Source of the DNA: Nannocystis punicea
Lineage (GTDB): Bacteria > Myxococcota_A > Polyangia > Nannocystales > Nannocystaceae
Direction of reading: 5' to 3'
Length of the DNA stretch: 64,000 bases
Assembly (NCBI RefSeq): GCF_026965555.1
Contig: NZ_CP114040.1
Span: forward strand, 2,046,001-2,110,000
Made by a program: the position numbers and the translations under genes. Shown piece after piece: positions 8,035-16,518 of the stretch. The notes beneath the pieces were generated by a model that was not told the DNA's origin, did no database searches, and worked only from the letters and a program-made list of their open reading frames with translations. Position 1 is the first letter of the stretch, and each line of letters begins with the position of its first letter.

Positions 8035-9837
8035 TCAATCCGAAGTCGCGACCTGGGCCTCGTCGCCCTCGGTCGGCTCGTCGCCCGCGAGCGCCTCGTC
8101 GTCGTCGGCGTGCGCGCCGTCGTCGTCGGCGTGCGCGCCGTCGTCGGGCGCGCCGTCGACGTCGGCCGGCGGCTCGGGGTCGTCGGCCAGGAGCTCTTCG
8201 CCGTCGTCGTCGGGCGCCTCGGTGTCCTCCGGCGAGATCTCGAGCTCGGCGGCGGGCTCGGCGGCGACCTCCTCGGGGGCGGCGAGGCCGCGCTCACGCT
8301 TGCATTTGAGGCACATGCGGTCGGGCGCGAGCTCGCCGTCGGGCACGTGCATCAGCTTCTGGCCGGGCATGTAGACCCAGGTGCCGTCGCAGGCCGGGAC
8401 CACGCAGGGCATGATCTCCGCGCCCTCGGGCAGGCCGGCCTCCTCGATCGTCTTGGCGAACTCGCCCTTGGCGCACTCGTCGCACAGCTTGAGCGGGTCC
8501 TGCAGCCGACCGGCCAGGAAGGCCTGCAGCTGGGCGCCGGTCTTGTACATCCACACCGACTCGCAGCCGGGCCGGCCGCAGTGGATCTCGCGGTCGGGGT
8601 GCTTGCGGCAGAACTCGCGGCAGGTCTCGCACATGCGCTTGGGCGCCGGCGGGTCGAAGTCGACGTCGTCGCTGCCCGACTGCACCCACGCCCGCAGCTG
8701 ACCGGCGCGGTCCCACGTCCACGTGCGCACGCAGCCGTGCACCTTGCACGGGATCTCGCGCGCGGCCAGGCGCCCGAGCTTCTGCGCGCACAGGCCACAC
8801 ATGCGCTGCGGCGGGCCCTCCGGGTCCGGCACGGCCCGCGCGTGCTGCTTGCGCCGACGCCGGCGCTTCTTGCCCGGCCCGGCCTTGCCGGCCTCGCCGT
8901 GCTCGTGCGCCTCGCCGGGCGCCGCGGCCTCGTCTGTCGCCGGGGACATGGCCTCGAGGACAGGCGCGCCGGCCTCGACGGCTGTCTCGGCGGACAGGTC
9001 CGAAGGGGCAGCTTCGACCGCCGGCGGCCCAGCCTCGGCCGCGACCGCCTCGTGCGCGCGGGCCTCGACGGCGCGGGCGCGGGCCCGCTGACGCAGGACC
9101 CACAGGCGGTGGCGCAGCTGGGCGTCGCGCGACCAGACCCACCCGCGCCGGCAGCCCTCGACCTTGCACGGCATCTCGGCGTCGTGGGTGTCGCGCTCGG
9201 CGGCCACGCACTCGTTGCACAGGCGGGCCGGCTTCTTCAGCCGGCCGTGGCGCTGCAGCTCGGCGAGCTGGGCCCCGCGCTTCCACAGCCAGGTGTTGGG
9301 GCAGCCGGGGGTGCGGCAGTGGACCTCGCGGTCACTGAGCTCGCTGAACTGCGCCAGGTGCTGGTCGCACATGCGCTCGGGCGGCTTCTGGCCGAAGCCG
9401 CGGATCTGCTGGGCGGCGAACCAGGTCCAGGTGTTCTCGCAGCCGGCGATCCGGCACGGCATCTCCTTGTCCTGGACGGCGCTGAACAGCGAGGCGGTCA
9501 GCGGCGACGAGGTGTCGCGCCGCGGCGGCGGGGCGCCGCGTCGGTCGTCGCGACGATCGCCGCGCGGGCCGTCGCCCTGGCGCGGACGATCGCCGCGCGG
9601 GCCGTCGCGCCGCTCGCCACGCTCGCCGTCGCGCGGCGGGCGAGCCTCGGCTCCACCCTCGCGCGGCGGGCGAGCCTCGGCTCCAGCCGCGCCGCCACCC
9701 GCCGACTCGCCGCCCTCGCGCGGACCTCTGCCGCGCTCTCGCCTGGGGCGGTCCTGCTGCGGTCCGCCCGCGGGGCCCGGGCCCGCGGCCCTCGGCCGCG
9801 AATCGCGGGCGCTGTTGCTCTTCCGGTCGTCTGCCAC
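8035..9837 (-). CDS. Protein with six repeated Cys4 (zinc-ribbon-like) modules
   Basis: This is a 600-residue protein. Residues 1-110 are Arg/Gly/Pro-rich, disordered and basic. Six modules follow, each with C-x4-C, a Trp-x-(Trp/Tyr) three to five residues later and a second pair 15-30 residues on. Module Cys pairs start at residues 128, 174, 224, 364, 420 and 478. The second pairs are C207-C210, C347-C350, C403-C406, C452-C455 and C509-C512, while module 1 has Cys157 with His160 as the fourth ligand. Module 3 is split by an Ala/Glu-rich insert (about 245-340) with a basic run GKKRRRRRKQH. The last 80 residues are strongly acidic. A basic head, an acidic tail and metal-binding modules suggest nucleic-acid binding or a chaperone-like role. 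I know of no characterised homologue. No operon partner is evident. Confidence 0.75.
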   Translation of the reverse strand: MADDRKSNSARDSRPRAAGPGPAGGPQQDRPRRERGRGPREGGESAGGGAAGAEARPPREGGAEARPPRDGERGERRDGPRGDRPRQGDGPRGDRRDDRRGAPPPRRDTSSPLTASLFSAVQDKEMPCRIAGCENTWTWFAAQQIRGFGQKPPERMCDQHLAQFSELSDREVHCRTPGCPNTWLWKRGAQLAELQRHGRLKKPARLCNECVAAERDTHDAEMPCKVEGCRRGWVWSRDAQLRHRLWVLRQRARARAVEARAHEAVAAEAGPPAVEAAPSDLSAETAVEAGAPVLEAMSPATDEAAAPGEAHEHGEAGKAGPGKKRRRRRKQHARAVPDPEGPPQRMCGLCAQKLGRLAAREIPCKVHGCVRTWTWDRAGQLRAWVQSGSDDVDFDPPAPKRMCETCREFCRKHPDREIHCGRPGCESVWMYKTGAQLQAFLAGRLQDPLKLCDECAKGEFAKTIEEAGLPEGAEIMPCVVPACDGTWVYMPGQKLMHVPDGELAPDRMCLKCKRERGLAAPEEVAAEPAAELEISPEDTEAPDDDGEELLADDPEPPADVDGAPDDGAHADDDGAHADDDEALAGDEPTEGDEAQVATSD

Positions 9838-9939
9838 GGCCGGAAGTATCAGCCGCCGTCCGCCCGGCGTCCAGTCCGCTCGCCCCGCCCCTCGAAAGCA
9901 CTATACTGCGACACACCGCTTTTTCCGGAGGTCCCGCTC
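9838..9939. promoter_or_regulatory. Divergent promoter region
   Basis: These 102 bases separate the divergent starts of the Cys4-module gene (minus) and a small membrane-protein gene (plus). TATACT at about 9902-9907 is a plausible -10 box for the plus-strand gene. No good -35 is visible. The CCGGAGG at about 9926-9932 is the ribosome binding site for the ATG at 9940. Confidence 0.4.
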
Positions 9940-10173
9940 ATGCTCCTCGCGCTACTCATCGGCTGCGGCACCGCCGGCGCCACCTACGCCTACAGCAAGC
10001 AGCGACAGGCGACCAACGGCGCCGCGGCAGGCGCCGCCGCGCTGACCGGCGTGAGCTCGGCCGCCGTGGCCTACGCAGCGCTCGTATTCTGGCCGCTCGT
10101 GCTGCTCGGTGGGGTCGGCTACCTGTGGATGCGCGGCTCCGGCCCGAAGGCGCTCGGCCCCGGTCGCAGCTGA
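9940..10173 (+). CDS. Small membrane protein
   Basis: This 77-residue product starts at an ATG eight bases after a good Shine-Dalgarno sequence (GGAGG). Residues 1-18 (MLLALLIGCGTAGATYAY) form a first hydrophobic segment. A second runs from about residue 38 to 62 (VSSAAVAYAALVFWPLVLLGGVGY). The connecting loop is basic and polar. The C terminus is short and positively charged. It resembles small inner-membrane proteins of unknown role. The next gene starts about 390 bases later. Confidence 0.65.
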   Translation: MLLALLIGCGTAGATYAYSKQRQATNGAAAGAAALTGVSSAAVAYAALVFWPLVLLGGVGYLWMRGSGPKALGPGRS

Positions 10174-10561
10174 GGCGCTGCAGAGCGCGAGAAGACGCTG
10201 TCCCGCTCCGCGGCGCGCACCTCGGCGAGCATGGCCGGCCCGGTCGAAGGCCGCGAGCTCGGTGCGCGCGAGCAGGGCGCGCCGTGAGCTCGGTCCGCGA
10301 GGCGGGAGGCCGTGAGCTCCGCGGCAGCGCGCGGGCGTCGGCGACGTGAGCTCCATCCTGCGAGAGCGGTGTTCAGCGCCGCTCCGGGCGCTTCGAGATC
10401 TCCGCGCGCGGCGAGAACGGCGTCCCGCCGCCGCAATCGGCGGTGCGCCGGAGCGGAGCCCGAAGCGGGGGTCGCCGATGGATCGCAGGACGGGCGGCGC
10501 CTCGCCTGGGGATCTGCGTCCCCCTGGACGCCGCGCCGGGGATCGCGTGTCATCAGGTCCG
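10174..10561. other. Intergenic region without a gene
   Basis: These 388 bases separate the small membrane protein gene and the DUF2330 gene. GTGAGCTC recurs three times (about 10284, 10310 and 10347), spaced 26-37 bp, in otherwise degenerate GC-rich sequence, so this may be a worn tandem repeat. Upstream in-frame starts for the DUF2330 gene exist here (for example 10346), but they would mask its signal peptide. No clear promoter was found. Confidence 0.35.
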
Positions 10562-12280
10562 ATGTGGCGTGGCTTTCGTCCCTTGTTCGTGTGCGCCGGG
10601 CTGGTCGCAGGTCTCGCAGCATGGTTGCCGGCGACCCAGGCACACGCGTGCGGCGGCTTCTTCTGCGACCTGGTCAACAACCAGCCGACCCCCGTCGACC
10701 AGACCGGCGAGAACATCCTGTTCGCCATCGACGAAGCCGCGGGCACGGTCGAGGCGCACATCCAGATCCAGTACACCGGAGATCCACTGAAGTTCGGGTG
10801 GGTCATCCCCGTGAGCGCGGAGCCGGACTTCGCCGTCGGCTCCGAGCTGCTGTTCACCAACCTGCTGGCGGCGACCGTGCCGACCTACAGCTTCACCACC
10901 GCGCGCGACTGCTCGGACGACGACGACCGGTCGCTCGGCTGCGTCGCGATCGCCCTCGACGGCGGCTTCGCCGGCAGCGGCGGCGTCGAGACCGACGGCA
11001 GCACCGAGGACTCCGGCGGCTTCGAGGTCGTCAAGCGCGAGATCGTCGGGCCGTTCGAGATCGTGGTGCTCAAGGGCGGCTCGGCCGACGAGGTGTGGCA
11101 GTGGCTCGACGCGGCCGGCTACTACCAGGATCCCGCCGCCGGGCCGATCATGCAGGAGTACCTCGACGAGGGGTTCTACTTCGCGGCGGCGAAGTTGCTC
11201 CACGGGGCCGGGGTCGAGGAGCTGCAGCCGATCGTGATGACCTACGAGGGCACGACCCCGTGCGTGCCGCTGCGGTTGACGGCGATCGCGGCGATGCCCG
11301 ACATGCCCGTGCGCGTGTTCGGCCTCGGCCACAGCCGCTACGCGCCGTCGACGTACCGCCACGTCGAGCTCAACGACGTGGCGATCGACTGGACCACGAA
11401 CGCCAGCAACTACACCGAGGTGGTGGCGCGGGCGCTCGACGCCCCGATGGCCGACGGCCACGGCTTCGTCACCGAGTACGCCGGCGGGTCGAACGTGGTC
11501 AGCAGAGAGGGCATCTTCAGCGACCGCTGGGACGCGGAGACCTTCGTCGAGGCGGCGCCGATCAACGCCGGCGTGTCGGTGATCGACGCGTTGGCGCTCC
11601 AGGGCCTGGTCGACTGCTCGTTCAACCCTTGCTCGTACAACCACCCGCAGCTGCTGCCGCTGCTGCGCACGTACCTGCCGGCGCCGCCGGGGATCCCCGA
11701 AGACCTGTTTTATTCCGACATGGCGGCCTACGAGGACATGATCGACCTCGACGCGTGGAGCGGGCCGGCGTTCGCCAACGCCCTGCGCGAGCGGATCATC
11801 GACCCCGGCCGCCGCGCGGTCGACCTGCTGGCCCGCTGGCCGTACCTGTCGCGCCTGCTGACGATCCTCTCGCCCGAGGAGATGACCGTCGACCCGGAGT
11901 TCATCCAGAACCCCGACCTCGGCGACGTCTCGAACCTCCGCCAGGGGGTCATGCAGCTCCCCTGCGCCGGCTCGAACCGCATGCGCATGCCCAACGGCCG
12001 CGGCGTGCTGCTCGACGAGTTCGGCAACTGGCCGACTTTTAAAGACATGCCCGCCGCCCAGCGCGTCGAGCAGATCGCCCCGGCCGGCGCGCCGCAGGTG
12101 CTGCAGGACTTCGACGCGGCGATCGTCGCCAGCCTCAAGGCCTCGAACGCCCGCTTCGACTACGACGACGGCGACGGCGTCAGCTGTGCGCTGCGCCGCG
12201 GCTCGTGGAGCGCCGCCCTCGGCCTCGGGGTGGTGTTCGTGTTCGCCTGGAGGGGCCGCCGGCGCCGGCCAGCGGCGTGA
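10562..12280 (+). CDS. DUF2330 family secreted protein with C-terminal membrane anchor
   Basis: The ATG at 10562 opens a classical signal peptide (MWRGFRPLFVCAGLVAGLAA… cleaved near ATQAHA). The mature protein begins CGGFFC and continues with 'GENILFAIDEAAGTVEAHIQIQYTG' in shorter blocks and WVIPVSAEPDF. This N-terminal pattern (Cys-Gly-Gly-Phe-Phe-Cys, then an IxYxG and a WxxPV strand) is what defines DUF2330. The product has 572 residues. The C terminus has a Cys, a hydrophobic segment (about 20 residues) and RGRRRRP, like the sorting tails of myxobacterial surface proteins. The function of DUF2330 is not established. It faces a lolA-like gene on the other strand, with a strong hairpin between them. 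Confidence 0.85.
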   Translation: MWRGFRPLFVCAGLVAGLAAWLPATQAHACGGFFCDLVNNQPTPVDQTGENILFAIDEAAGTVEAHIQIQYTGDPLKFGWVIPVSAEPDFAVGSELLFTNLLAATVPTYSFTTARDCSDDDDRSLGCVAIALDGGFAGSGGVETDGSTEDSGGFEVVKREIVGPFEIVVLKGGSADEVWQWLDAAGYYQDPAAGPIMQEYLDEGFYFAAAKLLHGAGVEELQPIVMTYEGTTPCVPLRLTAIAAMPDMPVRVFGLGHSRYAPSTYRHVELNDVAIDWTTNASNYTEVVARALDAPMADGHGFVTEYAGGSNVVSREGIFSDRWDAETFVEAAPINAGVSVIDALALQGLVDCSFNPCSYNHPQLLPLLRTYLPAPPGIPEDLFYSDMAAYEDMIDLDAWSGPAFANALRERIIDPGRRAVDLLARWPYLSRLLTILSPEEMTVDPEFIQNPDLGDVSNLRQGVMQLPCAGSNRMRMPNGRGVLLDEFGNWPTFKDMPAAQRVEQIAPAGAPQVLQDFDAAIVASLKASNARFDYDDGDGVSCALRRGSWSAALGLGVVFVFAWRGRRRRPAA

Positions 12281-12286
12281 GCCGGG

Positions 12287-12395
12287 TGTCCGAAGGGACA
12301 GGCGCGCGCTCGCGGCGGCGTCGTCGCGGGCTCGGCTGGCACGGACGATGTCCTCGCGGACAGGTTTGAAGAGACAGGCCGCCGGTCCGTGCCAG
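12287..12395. terminator. Nested hairpins between convergent genes
   Basis: Two perfect TGTCC-N4-GGACA palindromes lie at 12287-12300 (loop GAAG) and 12349-12362 (loop TCGC). The second sits inside a larger perfect 11-bp inverted repeat, CTGGCACGGAC at 12336-12346 and GTCCGTGCCAG at 12385-12395. The region lies between the converging DUF2330 and lolA-like genes, so bidirectional termination is plausible. There is no T-run, so a purely intrinsic terminator is uncertain. Confidence 0.6.
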
Positions 12396-12406
12396 GCGCG
12401 GCCGTC

Positions 12407-13081
12407 TCAGGTCGGCTGCAGGAGCGCGGTGATCTCGTCTTCGGGCGCGTCGCGGCGGCGCTGGCTGAAGGTGATGACCACCTTGTCGCCGCCGGCTTCG
12501 ACCAGGTCGAGCTGGTCGACGTCGCCGGTGTGCGGGTCGAGGTGGACCACGAGGTCGCGGATCTCCCGGCGGGCGGGGTGGTCGCGGCGCGGGGTGATCG
12601 CCAGCAGGTGGCCGGGGCCGCGGGGGACCGTCAGGCGGGCGTCGAGCTGCAGCGCGGCGGCCGGCTCGCCGGCGCCCTCGGGGACGCTGAAGAGCGCGAG
12701 GACATGTTCGAACAGCCAGGTGACCGTCGGGCTCGGGGCCTCGGCGAGGGCAGGCAGGGCGGGGTCGTTGGGCCGGATCTCCAGCCGCCCGCGCGACAGG
12801 CGGGTGGTCACCCCCGCGCGGGTGTCGTCGCGCAGGACCAGAGTGTCGGGGGCGCGCGCGAGCAGCGTGCCCGCCGTCTTGAGCGGCTCCTGCAGCAGCG
12901 TCGACTGGCGCGTGAGCGCGTAGCGGGCCACCAGCACCCGCGTGCCCGCGGCCGCCTTGGCCCACAGCTCCAGCCGTCGCGCCAGCTGGCGATCGACGAC
13001 CGGGGCCTGGGCGCGGGCGCGGCCGGCCGTCAGCGCGAGGGCGCCGGCGGCGAGGCGGAGGAACGAGCGGCGCGGGCGCAT
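12407..13081 (-). CDS. LolA-like outer-membrane lipoprotein carrier family protein
   Basis: I chose the ATG at 13081 (MRPRRSFLRLAAGALAL), which gives a twin-arginine-like signal peptide ending ARA. The product has 224 residues. The mature protein has the alternating strand pattern of LolA-type half-barrels: 'LFSVPEGAG', 'LQLDARLTVPRGPGHLL' and 'DLVVHLDPHTGDVDQLDLVE' followed by 'GDKVVITFSQRR'. It likely binds lipid or lipoprotein in the periplasm. The next gene in the same direction upstream (13211-15400) encodes an MMPL-type exporter. LolA-like and MMPL proteins are often paired in lipid-export clusters such as those for aryl polyenes, but no biosynthetic genes are present here. The two genes are separated by 129 bases of repeat-rich DNA. 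Confidence 0.7.
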   Translation of the reverse strand: MRPRRSFLRLAAGALALTAGRARAQAPVVDRQLARRLELWAKAAAGTRVLVARYALTRQSTLLQEPLKTAGTLLARAPDTLVLRDDTRAGVTTRLSRGRLEIRPNDPALPALAEAPSPTVTWLFEHVLALFSVPEGAGEPAAALQLDARLTVPRGPGHLLAITPRRDHPARREIRDLVVHLDPHTGDVDQLDLVEAGGDKVVITFSQRRRDAPEDEITALLQPT

Positions 13082-13210
13082 GGGGTCAGGCGGGCGGAGC
13101 GGGGCGGGTCGAGAGGACATGTGTCATGGGACAGGTTCTTTTCGACATGGCGCAATGGGCCTGTCCCTGGGGGCCTGTGCGGACGAACATGTCTTGAGGG
13201 ACCTGGCGCA
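13082..13210. repeat. Cluster of dispersed palindromic-element copies
   Basis: Within 129 bases there are at least five element pieces: GAGAGGACATGTG, CATGGGACAGGTTC, ATGGGCCTGTCCC, CCTGTGCGGACGAACATG and TTGAGGGACCTGGCGC. They lie between the MMPL gene stop (13211) and the lolA-like start (13081). None is a perfect TGTCC-N4-GGACA. The promoter or translation start of the lolA-like gene must coexist with these repeats. Confidence 0.5.
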
Positions 13211-15400
13211 TCAGGCATCTCGGGTGGGGCGGCGGACGAAGCGGTCGGCGGCGCGGCTGGTGAGGGAGTAGAGCAGGGGGCCGACGAGGCCGCCGACGCC
13301 GTGGGCGGCGAGGACGGCCAGGCCGGCGGCGATGCCGAGCGAGCGCCAGACCGGCTCGGGGGCGGCCAGGAGGGCCAGGGCGGCGGCGAGCGGGCCGAGG
13401 GCGTTGGCCAGGCGGCCGGGGTCGATCCACGGGCGGCCGGCGGCCAGGGCCTGGACGGCGCGCAGGCCGGCGACCACCGCGGCCGAGCCGGCCAGCAGGA
13501 ACACGGGGAGCGTCAGCGGGCCGAACGAGCGGTGGAGCAGGTGGAGCAGGACGAGCAGGCCGCACTGGGCGACGATGGCCGCCAGGGCCAGGGCCAGGGC
13601 CAGGGCCAGGCGCCGCGTCGCCAGCCACACCACCAGCGCCGACAGCCACGCGCCGGCGGCCGCGACGGCGCCGGCGCGGGCGGAGAAGCGGTCGTGTTCG
13701 GCGCGGGCGAACACGCCGGGGCCGCGGAGGTCGAGCGCGGCCGGCAGGGCGGCCTGTTCGCCGGCCAGGTAGACGCGGGTGAGCACGCCGTCGGGGCCGA
13801 ACTTGGCGGTCAGCCACGGGCCGAGCGGGCCGGCCAGCGCCGACTCGGGGCTCGGCGGGTCGCGCAGGTCGTCGCCGGCGCCGCGGATGAACTCGCCGAA
13901 CGCGTCGGGGCGCATGCCGAACTCGGCGATCGTCGCGCGCAGCAGCTCGAGCCGGCCGCGGATGTCGAGCGCCAGCAGGCCGTCGACGCGGGCCTTGAGC
14001 TCGGGCTCCGCGACCACGAACGCCCCCGGCGCGTCGAGCCGATCGATCTGCGTCGGCACCAGCGCCAGCAGCGACGGCAACAGCTCCGCCGCCCGCGACA
14101 GCGCCTCCTCCGGGGTCGCGCCGGGGCTGTGGATCGTCGCCACCTCCTCGGGGCGGAAGAACTCGGCGCGCACCGCCGCCTCGGCCGCCGCCAGCTCGGG
14201 GTCGGCCAGCGGCAGCGGGCTCGGGCTGTCGAAACGGACATGTCTGGAAGACCATGCCCCGAGGGACAGGACCACCGCGCACGCGGCCGCGGCCGGGAGG
14301 GCCGCGCGCAGGCGCAGCGGCGGCGGGTCGGGGCGGCCGAAGGGGGCCCGCTCCGCGGCCGGTTTGCCGAGCCAGGCGGCGAGCGCGGGCTGGACCAGGC
14401 GGCGGGCCAGCCCGGCGGCCGCGAGGCCCGCGGCCCAGGCGAGACCCCAGGTCTGCCAGGCCGGGTACGGCGTGAGAAGGAGTGGGGTCAGCGCGAGGGC
14501 GGAGAGAGCCGTAATCGTCCAGTCGGGGCGCGCCGGAGCGGCGGAGATGCCGACGGCGAGCGCGAGCAGCGGCAGGTCGAGCAGGCCGAGCGGCGCGACC
14601 AGGGCCGCCAGCAGGGCCGCAGGGCCGAGGATCGCCAGCAGCAGGGCGACCACGGGGCGCACGCTGCGGAACGCGAGGGCGAGGACCAGGGTGAGCGCGG
14701 CGGCGAGGGTGGTGAGCACCCGCGGAGCGGCGGCCAGGGCCGCGGCGGCCGCTTCGTCGCGGGCCGGGGCGCCGACCACGGCGAGCGAGACGGGGTGGCC
14801 GGCGACGAGCGCGGCTGCGCTGGCGCGGAGTTCATGAACCGGAGCGCCGGTGTGGAAGCACAGGAGGGCGCTGCGCCCGTCGGGGCTCACCAGGTCGCCG
14901 CGAACCGTCGGCTCGGGGCCGGCGGCGGCCAGGAAGCCGAGGCTCGCGGAGCGCTGGGGGGCGAGCTCTGCGAGGCGCAGCGGGTCGCGGCGCAGGTCGT
15001 CGCCGACGAGCCCGGCGAACGGGCTGGCGAGCCTGGCCCGGGCCCCGGCGATCGCCGTACGCAGGGCCTCGGGCGCGAGCCGGTCGGCGAGGGCGGAGTG
15101 GTGCTCGCGCGGCAGCAGCGAGAGCGCGTGCGCGTCGAGCCAGCGGCGCGCCTCGGCCGGCGGCGGGGCCAGCGGGCACCGTCCGGCGAGCGGCTCCAGT
15201 GCCGCGATCGCGGCCTCGAGGGCCTCGTCGGGCGCGCCGTCGTCGAGGTGGACCCGCAAGTCGATCTCGATCACAGGTCGATGCGCTGCGGGGATCAGAC
15301 CCCACACCTGCGCTTCGGTGCCTCGAGCCCCCGCGACGAGCCCCAGCGCGGCGCAAACGGCGAGCCACGCGAGGGCCGTGAGGGTCGGGCGAGGGGGCAC
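13211..15400 (-). CDS. MMPL/RND-type exporter
   Basis: This 729-residue protein has about 10-12 hydrophobic segments. The topology is that of MMPL exporters: an N-terminal helix, a large periplasmic loop (about residues 35-225), a block of helices (about 230-345), a second periplasmic loop (about 375-590) and a final helix block. It is most like the COG4258-type predicted exporters, which move lipids or pigments. It is shorter than many RND pumps, and the GxxxDY-type motifs of canonical MMPL proteins are not clear. Together with the lolA-like gene downstream it may form a lipid-trafficking pair. A piece of the dispersed element is inside the gene at 14239-14270 and encodes part of the second loop start. 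Confidence 0.7.
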   Translation of the reverse strand: MPPRPTLTALAWLAVCAALGLVAGARGTEAQVWGLIPAAHRPVIEIDLRVHLDDGAPDEALEAAIAALEPLAGRCPLAPPPAEARRWLDAHALSLLPREHHSALADRLAPEALRTAIAGARARLASPFAGLVGDDLRRDPLRLAELAPQRSASLGFLAAAGPEPTVRGDLVSPDGRSALLCFHTGAPVHELRASAAALVAGHPVSLAVVGAPARDEAAAAALAAAPRVLTTLAAALTLVLALAFRSVRPVVALLLAILGPAALLAALVAPLGLLDLPLLALAVGISAAPARPDWTITALSALALTPLLLTPYPAWQTWGLAWAAGLAAAGLARRLVQPALAAWLGKPAAERAPFGRPDPPPLRLRAALPAAAACAVVLSLGAWSSRHVRFDSPSPLPLADPELAAAEAAVRAEFFRPEEVATIHSPGATPEEALSRAAELLPSLLALVPTQIDRLDAPGAFVVAEPELKARVDGLLALDIRGRLELLRATIAEFGMRPDAFGEFIRGAGDDLRDPPSPESALAGPLGPWLTAKFGPDGVLTRVYLAGEQAALPAALDLRGPGVFARAEHDRFSARAGAVAAAGAWLSALVVWLATRRLALALALALAAIVAQCGLLVLLHLLHRSFGPLTLPVFLLAGSAAVVAGLRAVQALAAGRPWIDPGRLANALGPLAAALALLAAPEPVWRSLGIAAGLAVLAAHGVGGLVGPLLYSLTSRAADRFVRRPTRDA

Positions 15401-15531
15401 CTGTGCAGAAGTATATCACCACCGAATGGTGAGGTTGAAGCGGCTGCGATACGTGCCATGAAGTGGCATCATCACGGGATAAGCTTGGAATGGGTTGGGA
15501 TGGATCACCGGGACCGCTCTTCGGAACCAAG
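15401..15531. promoter_or_regulatory. Divergent promoter region upstream of the terpene synthase
   Basis: These 131 bases lie between the divergent MMPL and terpene synthase starts and are less GC-rich than their surroundings. Two short inverted repeats are visible: CACCGAATGGTG at about 15421-15432 and TGCCATGAAGTGGCA at about 15456-15470. Either could be an operator. I could not assign -35/-10 boxes. Confidence 0.35.
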
Positions 15532-16518
15532 ATGTCCTCGCTGCTACAGCCCTCGATCTTCGAGCCGCAAGCCGCCCCTATCAATCGCTACGCCGAGCTC
15601 GTGGAGCGCGAGGGCATCGCGTGGGTGCTGCGGTTCTTCCCCTCGGTGGCGCTGAGCCCGGGCCGCCTGCGCAAGCTGCAGGCCGCGAAGTTCGCCCGCC
15701 TGGCGGCGCGCGGGCTGCCGCGGGCGCCGCTCGCCGAGCTGCGCCTGGTGTGCGACTGGATCACCTGGCTCTTCTTCTACGACGACGCGCTGTGCGACGA
15801 CGTCGTCGCCGCCCCCGAGCCGCTCAAGCGTCTGCACGAGGCGCAGGTGCGGATGTCCGCGGTGCTCCGCGGCAGCCCTGCGCTCGAGGACGACGAGCCG
15901 CTCGTGCACATGCTCGCGGAGCTCGGCGCACGCACCGCTGCGTGGGCTGCGCCAGGCTTCATGCCGCGGTTCGTCGCCGAGGTGGAGCGCTATTTTCAGA
16001 GCAACGTGTGGGAGCTGCGGAACCTGCTGCACCAGCTCCGACCCGCGCTGCCGATCTACCTGAAGATGCGACCCTTCACCGGCGCGGCGGGCGTGGTGTT
16101 CGCGCTCATCGAGCTCATCCGTCACGAGTCGCTCGGAGAGGTCCGCCAGCACGTGGTCGTACAACAGCTCGAGCTGCTGGCCAACAACGCCATCTGCTGG
16201 GCCAACGACATCGGCTCGCTCGAGAAGGAGATGGTCGAGCAGAACCCGCACAACCTCGTGCTCGTGCTGCAGGCCGACCAGGGCATCACGCTCGACGAGG
16301 CCCTGGCCCGCGCGGTGGCGATGCAAGGCGCCGAGGAGGACGCGTTCGACGCCCTCGCCGCCAGCCTGCGCGACTACGACGGGCTCTCCTCACCCGCAGT
16401 CCTCGGCTACGTCGCCGACCTGGGGTCTTTCGTCCGCGGCAACTTCGTGTGGATGCAGGAGACGATGCGCTACCGCGCCCGCCTCAGCATGCGCAGCTAC
16501 GGCAGCGCTGCGGCCTGA
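15532..16518 (+). CDS. Class I terpene synthase
   Basis: I chose the ATG at 15532 (MSSLLQPSIFEPQ); earlier in-frame starts at 15463 and 15490 are possible. The product has 328 residues, normal for bacterial class I terpene cyclases. The Asp-rich metal motif is DDALCD (Asp84, Asp85, Asp89), and the NSE triad is ND-x-x-S-x-x-x-E in WANDIGSLEKE (Asn225, Ser229, Glu233). A C-terminal RYR follows. All Mg2+-diphosphate ligands are therefore present, so it should ionise and cyclise an isoprenyl diphosphate. The product cannot be told from sequence. There is no P450, methyltransferase or prenyl-diphosphate synthase beside it, so it is an orphan gene. Its neighbours are an exporter (divergent) and a histidine kinase. 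Confidence 0.9.
   Translation: MSSLLQPSIFEPQAAPINRYAELVEREGIAWVLRFFPSVALSPGRLRKLQAAKFARLAARGLPRAPLAELRLVCDWITWLFFYDDALCDDVVAAPEPLKRLHEAQVRMSAVLRGSPALEDDEPLVHMLAELGARTAAWAAPGFMPRFVAEVERYFQSNVWELRNLLHQLRPALPIYLKMRPFTGAAGVVFALIELIRHESLGEVRQHVVVQQLELLANNAICWANDIGSLEKEMVEQNPHNLVLVLQADQGITLDEALARAVAMQGAEEDAFDALAASLRDYDGLSSPAVLGYVADLGSFVRGNFVWMQETMRYRARLSMRSYGSAAA

Noticed and set aside
10346..10561. An N-terminal extension of the DUF2330 protein
   Set aside because: It would place 72 Arg-rich residues before a perfect signal peptide.
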